DNA of 64,000 bases. It comes from an uncultured Lachnospiraceae bacterium. GTDB lineage: Bacteria; Bacillota; Clostridia; Lachnospirales; Lachnospiraceae. Positions 42,242-51,124 of the stretch are shown here, piece after piece (position 1 is the stretch's first letter; each line of letters opens with the position of its first letter). A program made the translations under genes and the position numbers. The stretch spans positions 15,362-79,361 of the forward strand of contig CAJUBR010000004.1 of assembly GCA_910584695.1 (NCBI GenBank). Direction: 5' to 3'. Below the pieces are notes generated by a model that did not search any database, had not been told where the DNA came from, and saw only the letters and a program-made list of their open reading frames with translations.

Positions 42242-42460
42242 ATGAGTTTAGAAGAAAAAATTGCAATGCTTGAGGAATTAATGGATTTGGATGAAGGGAC
42301 ATTAGAGGTTTCATCTGAATTGGAAGAGATTGAGGAATGGGATTCGTTAAGTAAATTATCATTAATGGCTGCAGCCAAAAAAGAATTTGGCAAAAAGCTT
42401 ACGGTAGATGAGATGAATGAGTTTAAGACGGTTCAGGACATATGTGATTATTTATCATAG
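42242..42460 (+). CDS. acyl carrier protein
   Basis: 72 residues, acidic. The phosphopantetheine attachment motif is EEWDSLSKL, with the Ser in DSL at about residue 40. The EWDSL form differs from the DSLD of primary-metabolism AcpP and is common in dedicated pathway carriers. It lies between the GNAT and the KASIII-SDR fusion genes, so it probably carries the acyl chain made in this operon. A second carrier is encoded at 45985. Confidence 0.87.
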   Translation: MSLEEKIAMLEELMDLDEGTLEVSSELEEIEEWDSLSKLSLMAAAKKEFGKKLTVDEMNEFKTVQDICDYLS

Positions 42461-42475
42461 GAGAAGAGTGAGGAA

Positions 42476-44173
42476 ATGATAGGCGAATTTTCTAATATAA
42501 AAATTCAAGGAATGGCATCGGCAGTGCCGGAATATGTAGAAGAGAACGCTAACTATGCCAGTATTTTGGGACAGAGAAGAACAAAGAAGGAAATGCGTCT
42601 TACAGGCATATATAAACGGCATATTTCAGGGAAACATCAGCGAACATCTGATTTGTGTTATGCGGCCGCAGTACCTTTGATGAAGAAACTGGATTGGAAA
42701 AAAGAAGAAATTAAGGTATTAATTTATATTACACAAGGACCGAATTATGTACTTCCATCAACAGCATTTTTTCTTCAACATCGGCTCGGATTATCTAAAG
42801 ATTGTGTTTGCTTTGATATCAATCTGGGATGCTCCAGTTTTAATGTTGGAGTACATGTGGTTTCAGCACTGCTACAGTCTTGTAAGGTATCAGATAAAGC
42901 ACTTCTTCTGATTGGAGATACAGCAAGTAAGGTGTTGCAGCCAGAAGAATCCATGACGGAAAGTGCAATTGCCGGCAGAATGATTTTTGGTGCTGCAGGT
43001 GCTGCCATTGCTTTGGAAAAGGTAGAACAAAGTAATTTGAAATTTATGACGAAATCAGATGGTAATGGATATGAAGCAATTATCCGGCATTTTGGCAGAG
43101 GAACAGCAATGGATGGAACGGCAGTGTTTGAATTTGCTATTAATGATGTTTCGGATGATGTAAAAGTATTTAAAGATCATTTTGGCTTGAAGGAAGAAGA
43201 TATTGATTATTATATTTTTCATCAGGCACAGAAACTGATTTTGGATAGTATTGCAGCAAATTGTGAGTTCCCAGATGGAAAAGAGCTTCGCTCTTTGGAT
43301 GAATATGGGAATACATCAGGTACATCGGTTCCCCTTACAGTTTGTGCGAACCGGGATAAGTTTGCGGATAAAGAAAGTGTCAAGCTATTTCTTTGTGGAT
43401 TTGGTGTAGGACTTTCCTGGGGAACGATATATACAGAGGTTCCAACAGAGAATATTTTACCGGTAATAGAAACAGATGAACACTATGATGATGACAAGGT
43501 TTCGGGAGAAAGGCTGAGTAATTATAATATTTTGGTTGTTGGTGCAGATAAGCCAATGGGAGAGAGCTTCAGCCGTTATTTGAGTGGTAGAGCGGCAAAG
43601 GTTATTTTGGCGGGTGCAGATGAAGACAAGCTGCGTAACATTCAGGAGGATCTGTTCTTTGAATCTCATGTAGTATGTAATGAGCCTGAATTGTCATTAT
43701 TTGATGCAGTTGCCCAATATTGTACTGAAAATGATATTTCAATCCATGGTGTTGTTTTTGCAGATAATGATATGGAACTAGATGTTGTTCATGATGCAAG
43801 TTTGTTGCTGCAGAACCGGGAATGTATGGAAGAGAGTGCAAGTATTGTAATTGCATCCAATATAGAGACGATACGTTACTCACAGAATAAAACATTATAT
43901 GACACAAAAAGAGCAGAATTGGAAAAAATTATTGATGAGATACAGGAAGACATCAACTCCGATACATTGCGGATCAATGCTGTATTGTATGATGAGACGA
44001 AGATGAGTCCAGTACAGATTACGGGAAGTGGTCAGGAATGGATTGAAAAGTTTTTACAGGAAGGTTGTCCGTCTGAAATGAGAAGACCGCTTTTTGTTGG
44101 TAAGGCTATGGTTTATCTTTTATCAGGTGATTCTCAATATACAACTGGTACGTTGGTTTCGGTAAACAGATGA
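42476..44173 (+). CDS. 3-oxoacyl-ACP synthase III fused to a degenerate SDR domain
   Basis: 565 residues. Residues 1-~335 are a KASIII/FabH-type condensing enzyme with the full triad: Cys in DINLGCSSF, His in IFHQAQKLI and Asn in YGNTSGTSVPL. Residues ~345-565 are a Rossmann/SDR-like domain (YNILVVGADKPMGESFSRYL). Its cofactor loop is not a TGxxxGIG motif, and the catalytic Tyr position of YxxxK is Leu (LYDTK), so it is probably a non-catalytic or binding domain. The fusion couples condensation to a reductase-like module; an active SDR is encoded directly downstream. Substrate-chain length is unknown. Confidence 0.82.
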   Translation: MIGEFSNIKIQGMASAVPEYVEENANYASILGQRRTKKEMRLTGIYKRHISGKHQRTSDLCYAAAVPLMKKLDWKKEEIKVLIYITQGPNYVLPSTAFFLQHRLGLSKDCVCFDINLGCSSFNVGVHVVSALLQSCKVSDKALLLIGDTASKVLQPEESMTESAIAGRMIFGAAGAAIALEKVEQSNLKFMTKSDGNGYEAIIRHFGRGTAMDGTAVFEFAINDVSDDVKVFKDHFGLKEEDIDYYIFHQAQKLILDSIAANCEFPDGKELRSLDEYGNTSGTSVPLTVCANRDKFADKESVKLFLCGFGVGLSWGTIYTEVPTENILPVIETDEHYDDDKVSGERLSNYNILVVGADKPMGESFSRYLSGRAAKVILAGADEDKLRNIQEDLFFESHVVCNEPELSLFDAVAQYCTENDISIHGVVFADNDMELDVVHDASLLLQNRECMEESASIVIASNIETIRYSQNKTLYDTKRAELEKIIDEIQEDINSDTLRINAVLYDETKMSPVQITGSGQEWIEKFLQEGCPSEMRRPLFVGKAMVYLLSGDSQYTTGTLVSVNR

Positions 44174-44194
44174 GAGAAAGAGCAGAGGTGTGAT

Positions 44195-44908
44195 ATGGCA
44201 AAGAAAATCTTAATAACAGGGGCATCTTCCGGCATCGGAGAGCAGACAGCACGATATTTGTCAGAACAAGGATATGAAACAGTTTTAGTGGCAAGGAATG
44301 CCGAAAAATTGAATTGTCTGGTGGAACAACTCTCATCCCCGGCATATGTTTATCCGCTAGATTTGAGAAAACTGGATAGGATAGAGGAGATTTTTACGTT
44401 TTGTCATGAAGAAGGGCTTATTTTAGATGGGTTGGTGCATTGTGCTGGAGTATCTGCAAATACTCCGGTAAGAGCGAACGTTATTGAAGATATGGAATAT
44501 GTTTTCCGGCTTAATTATGAGGCGTTTGTTGAATTGGTAAAATACTTTTCGGCAAGGAAGTATTCTGCAAATGGTTCTAGTGTGGTAGTAATGTCTTCTT
44601 TGGCATGCAATGTCTGTAAAAAGGGAACAGTAAATTATTCGGCATCAAAGACAGCGGTAAATACAGCGGTAAAGGTTATGGCAAAGGAATTGGCAAGAAG
44701 AAGGATACGGGTAAATTCTATTATGCCGGGTTATGTAAAAACACCTATGACTGATAATATCGATCTTTTTAACAATGTTGAAGAAGAGCAGCCGTTAGGG
44801 ATGATTGAACCTGAATATATTGCATATATGATTGAGTTTCTGTTGTCGGATAAGTCAGAATTTATTACAGGTGCTGCAATTCCGATTAGTGGAGGAATGA
44901 ATTATTAG
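44195..44908 (+). CDS. short-chain dehydrogenase/reductase, FabG-like
   Basis: 237 residues, complete SDR: cofactor motif TGASSGIG, NNAG-equivalent HCAGVS, catalytic Ser in VVMSSLACN, YSASK and a C-terminal FITGAAIPISGG. FabG-like ketoreductases convert 3-oxoacyl-ACP to 3-hydroxyacyl-ACP with NADPH. It stands between the two KASIII genes. The dehydratase and enoyl reductase needed for a full fatty acid cycle are absent from the operon, so the product is probably a 3-hydroxyacyl group. The chimeric remnant at 38321 retains the start of a close relative. Confidence 0.87.
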   Translation: MAKKILITGASSGIGEQTARYLSEQGYETVLVARNAEKLNCLVEQLSSPAYVYPLDLRKLDRIEEIFTFCHEEGLILDGLVHCAGVSANTPVRANVIEDMEYVFRLNYEAFVELVKYFSARKYSANGSSVVVMSSLACNVCKKGTVNYSASKTAVNTAVKVMAKELARRRIRVNSIMPGYVKTPMTDNIDLFNNVEEEQPLGMIEPEYIAYMIEFLLSDKSEFITGAAIPISGGMNY

Positions 44909-44954
44909 GAAAATGTTACTAAATTTAGAAGGCACAATATAAATGGAGGATATT

Positions 44955-45950
44955 ATGTTTGGGGAATATTCCAATATTGCAGTTCGGGGGATTGCTTCGG
45001 TGGTTCCCAAAAAGAATATTGAAAATCTGGACTGTGTAAGTGATGAATTGAGCTCTCATAAAATTAATAAGCAGATGAGACTTACTGGTATTGAGAGAAG
45101 AAGAATTCTTTCTGGCGAACAGACGGCATCCGATCTTGCCACACTTGCTGCATCGGATTTGATAGAAGAATTAGAATGGTCTAAGGATAGTATCAAGGTA
45201 ATCGTGTATATTACGCAGTCGCCGGATTTAGAGATTCCTTCCACGGCATTATTAATTCAGAAACGTCTTGGAATTGGGAAAAACTGTCTTGCATTTGATG
45301 TAAATCTCGGCTGTTCCGGTTACACAGCAGGAATACAAATTGTTTCAGGTCTGATTCATCAGACTGGCGGACGTGCATTGTTGTTGACATCTGATGGCAG
45401 AAAAGATATTAAGAGGAAGAGAGCGGCAGATTATTTATTATTTGGGCATGCAGGAACGGCAACAGCAATTGAGGTAGAAGAGGGAAATAGATTATGTTAC
45501 CGCCATCAATCAGACGGCTCCCGTTTTCGGACAATATTTAGAGAACACGGAAAAGCAACAGAGATGGATGGTACCGCTGTGTTTGCATTTACAATTAATG
45601 ATGTGGCAGAAAGTATAGAGCAAACAATGCAGTATTTTTCGTTAGAAGAAAATTTGATAGATTATTATGTGTTTCATCAGGGACAAAGAATGATTATTGA
45701 TAATCTTGCAGATGTTTGTGGAATACCGTTGTCAAAAATGTTGTATTCACTGCAAGACTATGGGAATACATCTTCATCATCTGTCCCTTTGTCTATATGC
45801 AAAGAAGAAGAAAAATTGAAAAAGAAAAGTCAGGTAAAGTTATATTTATGTGGTTATGGTGTGGGACTTTCCTGGGGCAGTGTTATTTTAGATATGAGTA
45901 CAAGTCATATTTTGAAGATTCGAGAGAGTAGTTATCATTATCATGATTAA
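44955..45950 (+). CDS. 3-oxoacyl-ACP synthase III (stand-alone)
   Basis: 331 residues, FabH-like, with Cys in DVNLGCSGYTAG, His in VFHQGQRMI and Asn in YGNTSSSSVPL all intact. The start at 44955 follows GGAGG by five bases; the ATG at 44943 overlaps the ribosome site itself. It is a close paralogue of the N-terminal half of the 42476 fusion but has no SDR tail. Two condensing enzymes in one operon suggest two condensation steps or two starter units. KASIII normally condenses acyl-CoA with malonyl-ACP. Confidence 0.88.
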   Translation: MFGEYSNIAVRGIASVVPKKNIENLDCVSDELSSHKINKQMRLTGIERRRILSGEQTASDLATLAASDLIEELEWSKDSIKVIVYITQSPDLEIPSTALLIQKRLGIGKNCLAFDVNLGCSGYTAGIQIVSGLIHQTGGRALLLTSDGRKDIKRKRAADYLLFGHAGTATAIEVEEGNRLCYRHQSDGSRFRTIFREHGKATEMDGTAVFAFTINDVAESIEQTMQYFSLEENLIDYYVFHQGQRMIIDNLADVCGIPLSKMLYSLQDYGNTSSSSVPLSICKEEEKLKKKSQVKLYLCGYGVGLSWGSVILDMSTSHILKIRESSYHYHD

Positions 45951-45984
45951 AGTGATATAAAACGAATAGAAAGAGTGATGCATT

Positions 45985-46215
45985 ATGTTGGAAAAAGTGG
46001 AAAAAATATTCCGGGAAGTAATGGAATTGGATGATGATATTGAGTTAAATGACGAAATGAATAGTGACAATGTGGAGGAATGGGATTCCCTTGCCAGTAT
46101 GTCATTGGTACTTCAATTGGAAAAGGAATTTGGTATCAAATTTGAATTTGATGATGTTTTACAAATGGATTCTTTGGGAGCTATTAAAAAAGTGACAGCG
46201 GGAAAGGTACAGTAA
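45985..46215 (+). CDS. acyl carrier protein
   Basis: 76 residues. Attachment motif EEWDSLASM with the Ser at about residue 39. Four bases before an AMP-dependent ligase, so this second carrier may be the one loaded by that enzyme. Sequence differs from the first carrier except near the Ser, arguing for separate partners. Confidence 0.87.
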   Translation: MLEKVEKIFREVMELDDDIELNDEMNSDNVEEWDSLASMSLVLQLEKEFGIKFEFDDVLQMDSLGAIKKVTAGKVQ

Positions 46216-46218
46216 AAT

Positions 46219-47673
46219 ATGTTTGGTTCCATTGTTGAAGCAATTGCATATTATGGAGAACATCAGGGAGATAAAATTGCTGTTGTTACGGATTGTACAC
46301 AGGTAAATTATGAAGAACTGTGGGAAAAGATACAGCAATATGCGGCAGTTTTATCAAAGCAGGGGATATGTAACGGTGATAAAATTGTTCTTGCAGCCGA
46401 TTATAGTGTTCAGTTTGTTGAAGTATATTTTGCGGTACATTGGTTGGGAGCAGTTAGTGTTGTTGTAGAAAAAAATGCGTCGCTATCTTCAATATCTCAT
46501 TTAGTTCAAAGTCTTTCTCCCCAGTATATTATCCTGAATCAGGCAGAAGAGGGTGCCAAAACATATGAAGTGTTTAATGTCACAAGTTGTGATATGGTAA
46601 GAGGAAAATTTTCACCGGATTCCCTAGCGGATATATTATTTACCACTGGAACCACTGGAACTCCAAAGGGTGTCATGCTTAGTCATCAGAACGAAGTGGC
46701 AGGAGCACTGAATGTGATATCCGGTGGCGGGATGGTACAGGAAGATCGGAATTTATTGACGATGCCTCTACATCATGCCTTTGGTCTTACTACGCTTCGG
46801 GCGGTTTTATATAAAGGAAGTACAGCAGTCTTGCAGGATGGCGTTGCTTCTCTGAAAAAGATGAATGATAATATTCAGAAAAAACAGTGTAATTGTGTAT
46901 ATATGGTGCCATCTGCATTGCGGGTGCTTTATTTTCAGACAAGGCAGAGATTAGATTTGCTGTTGGGAACAGTTGAAAAGATTGAATTTTGCACGGCACC
47001 ATTGGATAAGAAAATGCGGCTAGTATTGTCAGAACAGTTAAAAGATGTTCGTCTCTATAATTCCTATGGTGCAACAGAGTCAGCAAGAACGGTTTATATG
47101 CGACTGGATCAGAATACAGAAAAGATGGATGCCATTGGTAAGGCGGTTGAGGGTGTTTCAATATGTATTGTAGATGATGAACGAAAAGTGATTCATTCTT
47201 CAAAACAGAATTTTGGACATCTTGCGATTTGCGGAGCTATGAATATGATAGGATATTATGATGATCCCCGGATGACAAAACAGGTTTTGGAAAATGGGAT
47301 TTTTTATTCTGAAGATATGGGATATATGGATGAAGATGGATACATTTATTTAGTAGGAAGAAATAATGATGTGATTAATACAGGAGGAGAAAAAGTGTCT
47401 CCTTTGGAAATTGAAAATGCAGCTTTGGAATATGATGGTGTACAGGAATGTGCCTGTATAGGAGTGAAGGATCCGAAAGATGTTCTGGAATATGTTCCAG
47501 TACTGTATGTTGTAAGGGAGATTGATAAGAATTTTAGTGTCAGTATGCTGCAGGTGTATTTGGAAGAGCGTCTTGAAAATTACAAGGTTCCATATAAAAT
47601 TATTGAGGTGGCAGAGATTCCGAAAAATCATATTGGAAAGATAGATAGGGAAAAATTGCGAAGCTTATGGTAA
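46219..47673 (+). CDS. AMP-dependent acyl-CoA/acyl-ACP synthetase
   Basis: 484 residues, ANL superfamily. Core motifs are A3 FTTGTTGTPKGVMLS, A5 NSYGATES, A7-like YLVGRNNDVINTGGEKVS and A10 PKNHIGKIDREKL with the catalytic Lys. It activates a carboxylic acid as adenylate and passes it to CoA or a carrier. Directly after the second ACP gene, it probably loads the starter acid onto that carrier. The acid is unknown. It is somewhat shorter than typical fatty acyl-CoA ligases (~500-560). Confidence 0.87.
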   Translation: MFGSIVEAIAYYGEHQGDKIAVVTDCTQVNYEELWEKIQQYAAVLSKQGICNGDKIVLAADYSVQFVEVYFAVHWLGAVSVVVEKNASLSSISHLVQSLSPQYIILNQAEEGAKTYEVFNVTSCDMVRGKFSPDSLADILFTTGTTGTPKGVMLSHQNEVAGALNVISGGGMVQEDRNLLTMPLHHAFGLTTLRAVLYKGSTAVLQDGVASLKKMNDNIQKKQCNCVYMVPSALRVLYFQTRQRLDLLLGTVEKIEFCTAPLDKKMRLVLSEQLKDVRLYNSYGATESARTVYMRLDQNTEKMDAIGKAVEGVSICIVDDERKVIHSSKQNFGHLAICGAMNMIGYYDDPRMTKQVLENGIFYSEDMGYMDEDGYIYLVGRNNDVINTGGEKVSPLEIENAALEYDGVQECACIGVKDPKDVLEYVPVLYVVREIDKNFSVSMLQVYLEERLENYKVPYKIIEVAEIPKNHIGKIDREKLRSLW

Positions 47674-47894
47674 AGATGTTGAATTGAAATTATTGTAACG
47701 ACATGTTGATACATTAGTTCAATAACGAAATAGGCAATTGCGAAACGTTTTGTTTGTGTAATGCTTATTGTGAATATATACAACGTTTCTCGGCCAACGT
47801 TCCTAAGACGTCACAAAGTTGTATATATTCCATAAACGAAAATTCACTTTTTTGGGTTTCTCAATCATCTAAATAACGAAAAGAGTGTGAGGAA
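47674..47894 (+). other. intergenic region with a 13-bp inverted repeat
   Basis: 221 bases without a gene. GAATATATACAAC (47772-47784) and its complement (47818-47830) bracket a 33-base loop that contains two AACGTT elements and a GACGTC. There is no T-run after it, so it is a poor terminator. It may be an operator or a recombination site. Several ATAACGAAA copies lie around it. Confidence 0.5.
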
Positions 47895-48623
47895 ATGAAA
47901 AAAACGATTTTAATATTGGGTGCATCACGAGGAATTGGAAAAGCAGTGTCTAAATATCTGCTAGAGAAGGGGTATCGTATTGTTGCAGTAGCTAGAACGG
48001 AAGCATTATTGCAGGAATTGGTTGCGGGACAAGAAGAGAATGCAAAGTATATTGTCTGTGACTTAAGTGATATGTCCAATATAGCAGCTATTTTTGATAA
48101 TCTGAATGAATGGGGAATTATATTATCCGGTGCTGTTTATTGTGCCGGTATCTGTACATCTGAGCCAATTAAGATTATTGATATGGATACGATGCAAAGG
48201 GATTTGATGATAAATACATTATCCTTTGTGGAAATGGGGAAATATTTTTCAAAAAAGAAATATTTATCTGATGGAGCGAGTATTGTTGCCATATCTTCTA
48301 TGTCAGCGTGGGATATGACAAAGGGTATGTGTACGTACTCCATGTCTAAAGCGGCTCTTAACACTGCAGTACAGACAATGTCAAAAGAATTTGTGAAACG
48401 GAAAGTTCGTGTGAATGCTATTTTACCTGCATATGTAAATACAGAAATGACGGTAGGTTCAGATCAGGTTGACAGCAAAATTGCCATGTTGCAGGAAAAA
48501 CAACCATTAGGAATTATTGAGCCGGAATATATAGCATATATGGTAGAATTTCTGTTGTCTGAAAAGGCACAATATATGACAGGAGCTTTGATTCCGATAT
48601 CAGGGGGAAGAACAGAAAAGTAG
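47895..48623 (+). CDS. short-chain dehydrogenase/reductase
   Basis: 242 residues. Cofactor motif LGASRGIG, catalytic Ser in VAISSMSAWD, YSMSK and a C-terminal TGALIPISGG. It is a close paralogue of the 44195 enzyme, sharing the segment GIIEPEYIAYMVEFLLS. Separated from the ligase gene by the inverted-repeat region but transcribed in the same direction. It could be a second ketoreductase for the acyl pathway or act on the sugar. Confidence 0.85.
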   Translation: MKKTILILGASRGIGKAVSKYLLEKGYRIVAVARTEALLQELVAGQEENAKYIVCDLSDMSNIAAIFDNLNEWGIILSGAVYCAGICTSEPIKIIDMDTMQRDLMINTLSFVEMGKYFSKKKYLSDGASIVAISSMSAWDMTKGMCTYSMSKAALNTAVQTMSKEFVKRKVRVNAILPAYVNTEMTVGSDQVDSKIAMLQEKQPLGIIEPEYIAYMVEFLLSEKAQYMTGALIPISGGRTEK

Positions 48624-48646
48624 ATGTTGTCGCAGGAGGAATTGTA

Positions 48647-50083
48647 ATGATAAAATATGACGAGTTCTGTAAGAAGTTTTGTGAAGTAGAGAGCAGATAT
48701 AAGTTATTTGATCTGGAGTTTAACGGTATTAAGTACTGGAAATATGCAAGATATTATATTTGTTGGGTTGTTAGAGAAAAACTATTTGGAATTTCTGCTC
48801 CGTTTTGGTTTGATGATAAAAACGAGTGGAAACTTCCCCAATATACTCATAAGTATCAAAAGGTTACCGATGCTATTTTTCATAATATCAATTTGGGTTC
48901 TCAAAAGGATATTTTATTGTTTACCTTTAGTAGAAGAATAAAGAGGGGTAATAAATATATTTCACCAGTAACAGATGAAATTGCTTTGAATTTAGAAAAG
49001 AGTCATTGTATTGTTGAAACACCGTATTGTGAGGGATATTATCGTCCAACACCCATTCGAGATATTAAATATTTTGACGTATGGGACGGAGTGGGTAAAG
49101 AGCATAAGATATATACTCCAATTAACAGGGGACAATTGCGTAAACAATTGTTATATATTTTTGAACAGGAATTCGATATTATATTTACAGCAGAAGAAAA
49201 AAGGATTTTATTAATTAATATTAATTACTTTATTATGCACCGCAGTGAACTTATGACAAATTATAGAAGAGTTATTTCGAAGATTAATCCGAAGTTAGTT
49301 TTGTATACTTCAGCATATATAGGCAATGGGGTTGTTTTGACTGAGACATTGAAAGAAATGGGAATTCCTAGTGTTGAAATATTGCATGGATATGAGGATG
49401 ATAACATAGTTCCGTATAATTATTCCGAAGTTGGAATGAATGATGCATTACCCGATTATATTTTTGTCTATAGTCAGATTCAAAAAGATTTGATAAAATG
49501 GGGGATTCCAAAAGATAATATTAGAGTAGTAGGATATCCGGAAGGTGAAAAACGTTCTACAGAGTTACTCGCACAAAAGAAAAAAAACAAGAAAAAAGTT
49601 ATTACGATAATTTCTAGTTTGCATCAGTCTATTGAGAAGTATGTGAATGATTTAGCAAAAAAGATAGATAAAGATAAATATGAAATTGTTTTTAAGCTGC
49701 ACCCTGCAGAATTTGGCTCGTGGAAAAGTATCTATAAAACATTATCAAATGAAATTCAAATAATAGATAGTAATGACAAAGATATTCATTATTATCTTGC
49801 AAATTCCGATTTTGTTATTGGCATTAATTCGACGGCTTTGTTTGAAGCAGCATTTTATCCTGTTGATGTTTTTATATTGGAAGAGGAAGGTTATCAGGGG
49901 ATGAAAATTATGTTGGAGGCCAAAAGAGCTATCTTAGTACATGACAGCCAAGAATTAGTGTCATATATTACTGCAGAACGTAGTGTCAATAACCAAAAGG
50001 TTGATGATTTTTTTCAAAGAAATGCAATAAAGAATATTAATAAAGAAATTGAAGGAATAATTAGAAAACATAGAGAAATATGA
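48647..50083 (+). CDS. putative GT-B-like glycosyltransferase
   Basis: 478 residues, no signal peptide or membrane segment. The C-terminal half (from about residue 245) resembles a GT-B fold: EILHGYEDDNIVPYNYSEVG, YIFVYSQIQKDLIKWGIPKD, FKLHPAEFGSW and FVIGINSTALFEAAFYPVDV. This is the pattern of capsule and glycerophosphotransferase-like enzymes. The N-terminal half is unassigned. Codon usage is more AT-rich than the flagellar genes. It lies between the acyl module and pseB, so it may attach or extend the modified sugar. Confidence 0.6.
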   Translation: MIKYDEFCKKFCEVESRYKLFDLEFNGIKYWKYARYYICWVVREKLFGISAPFWFDDKNEWKLPQYTHKYQKVTDAIFHNINLGSQKDILLFTFSRRIKRGNKYISPVTDEIALNLEKSHCIVETPYCEGYYRPTPIRDIKYFDVWDGVGKEHKIYTPINRGQLRKQLLYIFEQEFDIIFTAEEKRILLININYFIMHRSELMTNYRRVISKINPKLVLYTSAYIGNGVVLTETLKEMGIPSVEILHGYEDDNIVPYNYSEVGMNDALPDYIFVYSQIQKDLIKWGIPKDNIRVVGYPEGEKRSTELLAQKKKNKKKVITIISSLHQSIEKYVNDLAKKIDKDKYEIVFKLHPAEFGSWKSIYKTLSNEIQIIDSNDKDIHYYLANSDFVIGINSTALFEAAFYPVDVFILEEEGYQGMKIMLEAKRAILVHDSQELVSYITAERSVNNQKVDDFFQRNAIKNINKEIEGIIRKHREI

Positions 50084-50093
50084 GGTGAAAAGT

Positions 50094-51092
50094 ATGTTAA
50101 ATGGGAAAAATATTTTAGTGACCGGTGGAACGGGATCTTTTGGAAAAAAGTTTTTAGAATTGGTTTTTCAACGTTATAATCCTAATAAAGTTATTATTTA
50201 TTCCAGAGACGAATATAAACAAAGTGTTATGAAAACAGAATTTGCAGATAGAGTGGATATGTCAAAGGTGCGATTTTTTATTGGAGATGTGAGGGATAAG
50301 GACAGATTATTTCGGGCCCTTGAGAATGTCGACTTTGTAATTCATGCAGCAGCAATGAAGCAGGTTCCGACTTGTGAATATAATCCAATGGAGGCAGTTA
50401 AAACGAATATTCATGGAGCTCAGAATGTAATTGATGCATCCTTAGATCGGAACGTGAAGAAAGTAGTTGCACTGTCTACTGACAAGGCAGTAAATCCAAT
50501 TAATTTATATGGCGGAACAAAATTGGTGTCCGATAAATTATTTATTGCAGCAAATGCATATACGGGGTATAGGGATACAAGATTTTCTGTTGTTCGTTAT
50601 GGAAATGTAGCAGGAAGCAGAGGATCGGTTATACCAATATGGAAAAATATTATAGATAATGGAGGAAAAACCTTGGGTGTTACAGATATGAGGATGACCC
50701 GTTTTTGGATTACCTTAGAGCAGGGTGTAGAACTTGTCTTTAAGGCACTAGAGGAATCTAAGGGCGGAGAGACCTATATATCTAAAATTCCATCTTTTCA
50801 TATTGGGGATTTGGCCGAAGCAATGCTTCCGGGATGTAAAATAGATGAGTTTGGAATTAGAGAAGGAGAAAAGCTGCATGAGATCATGGTTACGAAAGAT
50901 GATTCATGGACAACTTATGAGTATGAGAAGCATTATATCATTTATCCTCATTATGACTGGGCAAATTTAGGCAGGGATATTTTGCCGGGTGGCAGGAAAG
51001 TTTTAGAAGGATTTGAATATACTTCGGGGAATAATTCAGAATGGCTTAATGTGGAGGAGTTAAGGAAACAATTATTACAGTTAAATCATTAG
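50094..51092 (+). CDS. pseB: UDP-N-acetylglucosamine 4,6-dehydratase (inverting) PseB
   Basis: 332 residues, first step of CMP-pseudaminic acid synthesis: UDP-GlcNAc to UDP-2-acetamido-2,6-dideoxy-L-arabino-4-hexulose. The NADP loop TGGTGSFG, the segment HAAAMKQVPTCEYNP, STDKAV and the LYGGTK catalytic region are typical of the soluble PseB/FlaA1 class. ATG 50094 is preferred over a GTG nine bases upstream because GAGGTG is its ribosome site. It opens the long pse operon; the remaining pse genes come only after five inserted genes. Confidence 0.9.
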   Translation: MLNGKNILVTGGTGSFGKKFLELVFQRYNPNKVIIYSRDEYKQSVMKTEFADRVDMSKVRFFIGDVRDKDRLFRALENVDFVIHAAAMKQVPTCEYNPMEAVKTNIHGAQNVIDASLDRNVKKVVALSTDKAVNPINLYGGTKLVSDKLFIAANAYTGYRDTRFSVVRYGNVAGSRGSVIPIWKNIIDNGGKTLGVTDMRMTRFWITLEQGVELVFKALEESKGGETYISKIPSFHIGDLAEAMLPGCKIDEFGIREGEKLHEIMVTKDDSWTTYEYEKHYIIYPHYDWANLGRDILPGGRKVLEGFEYTSGNNSEWLNVEELRKQLLQLNH

Positions 51093-51124
51093 AAGTACAA
51101 TTATGGTTAAAGGGGATAACAATT

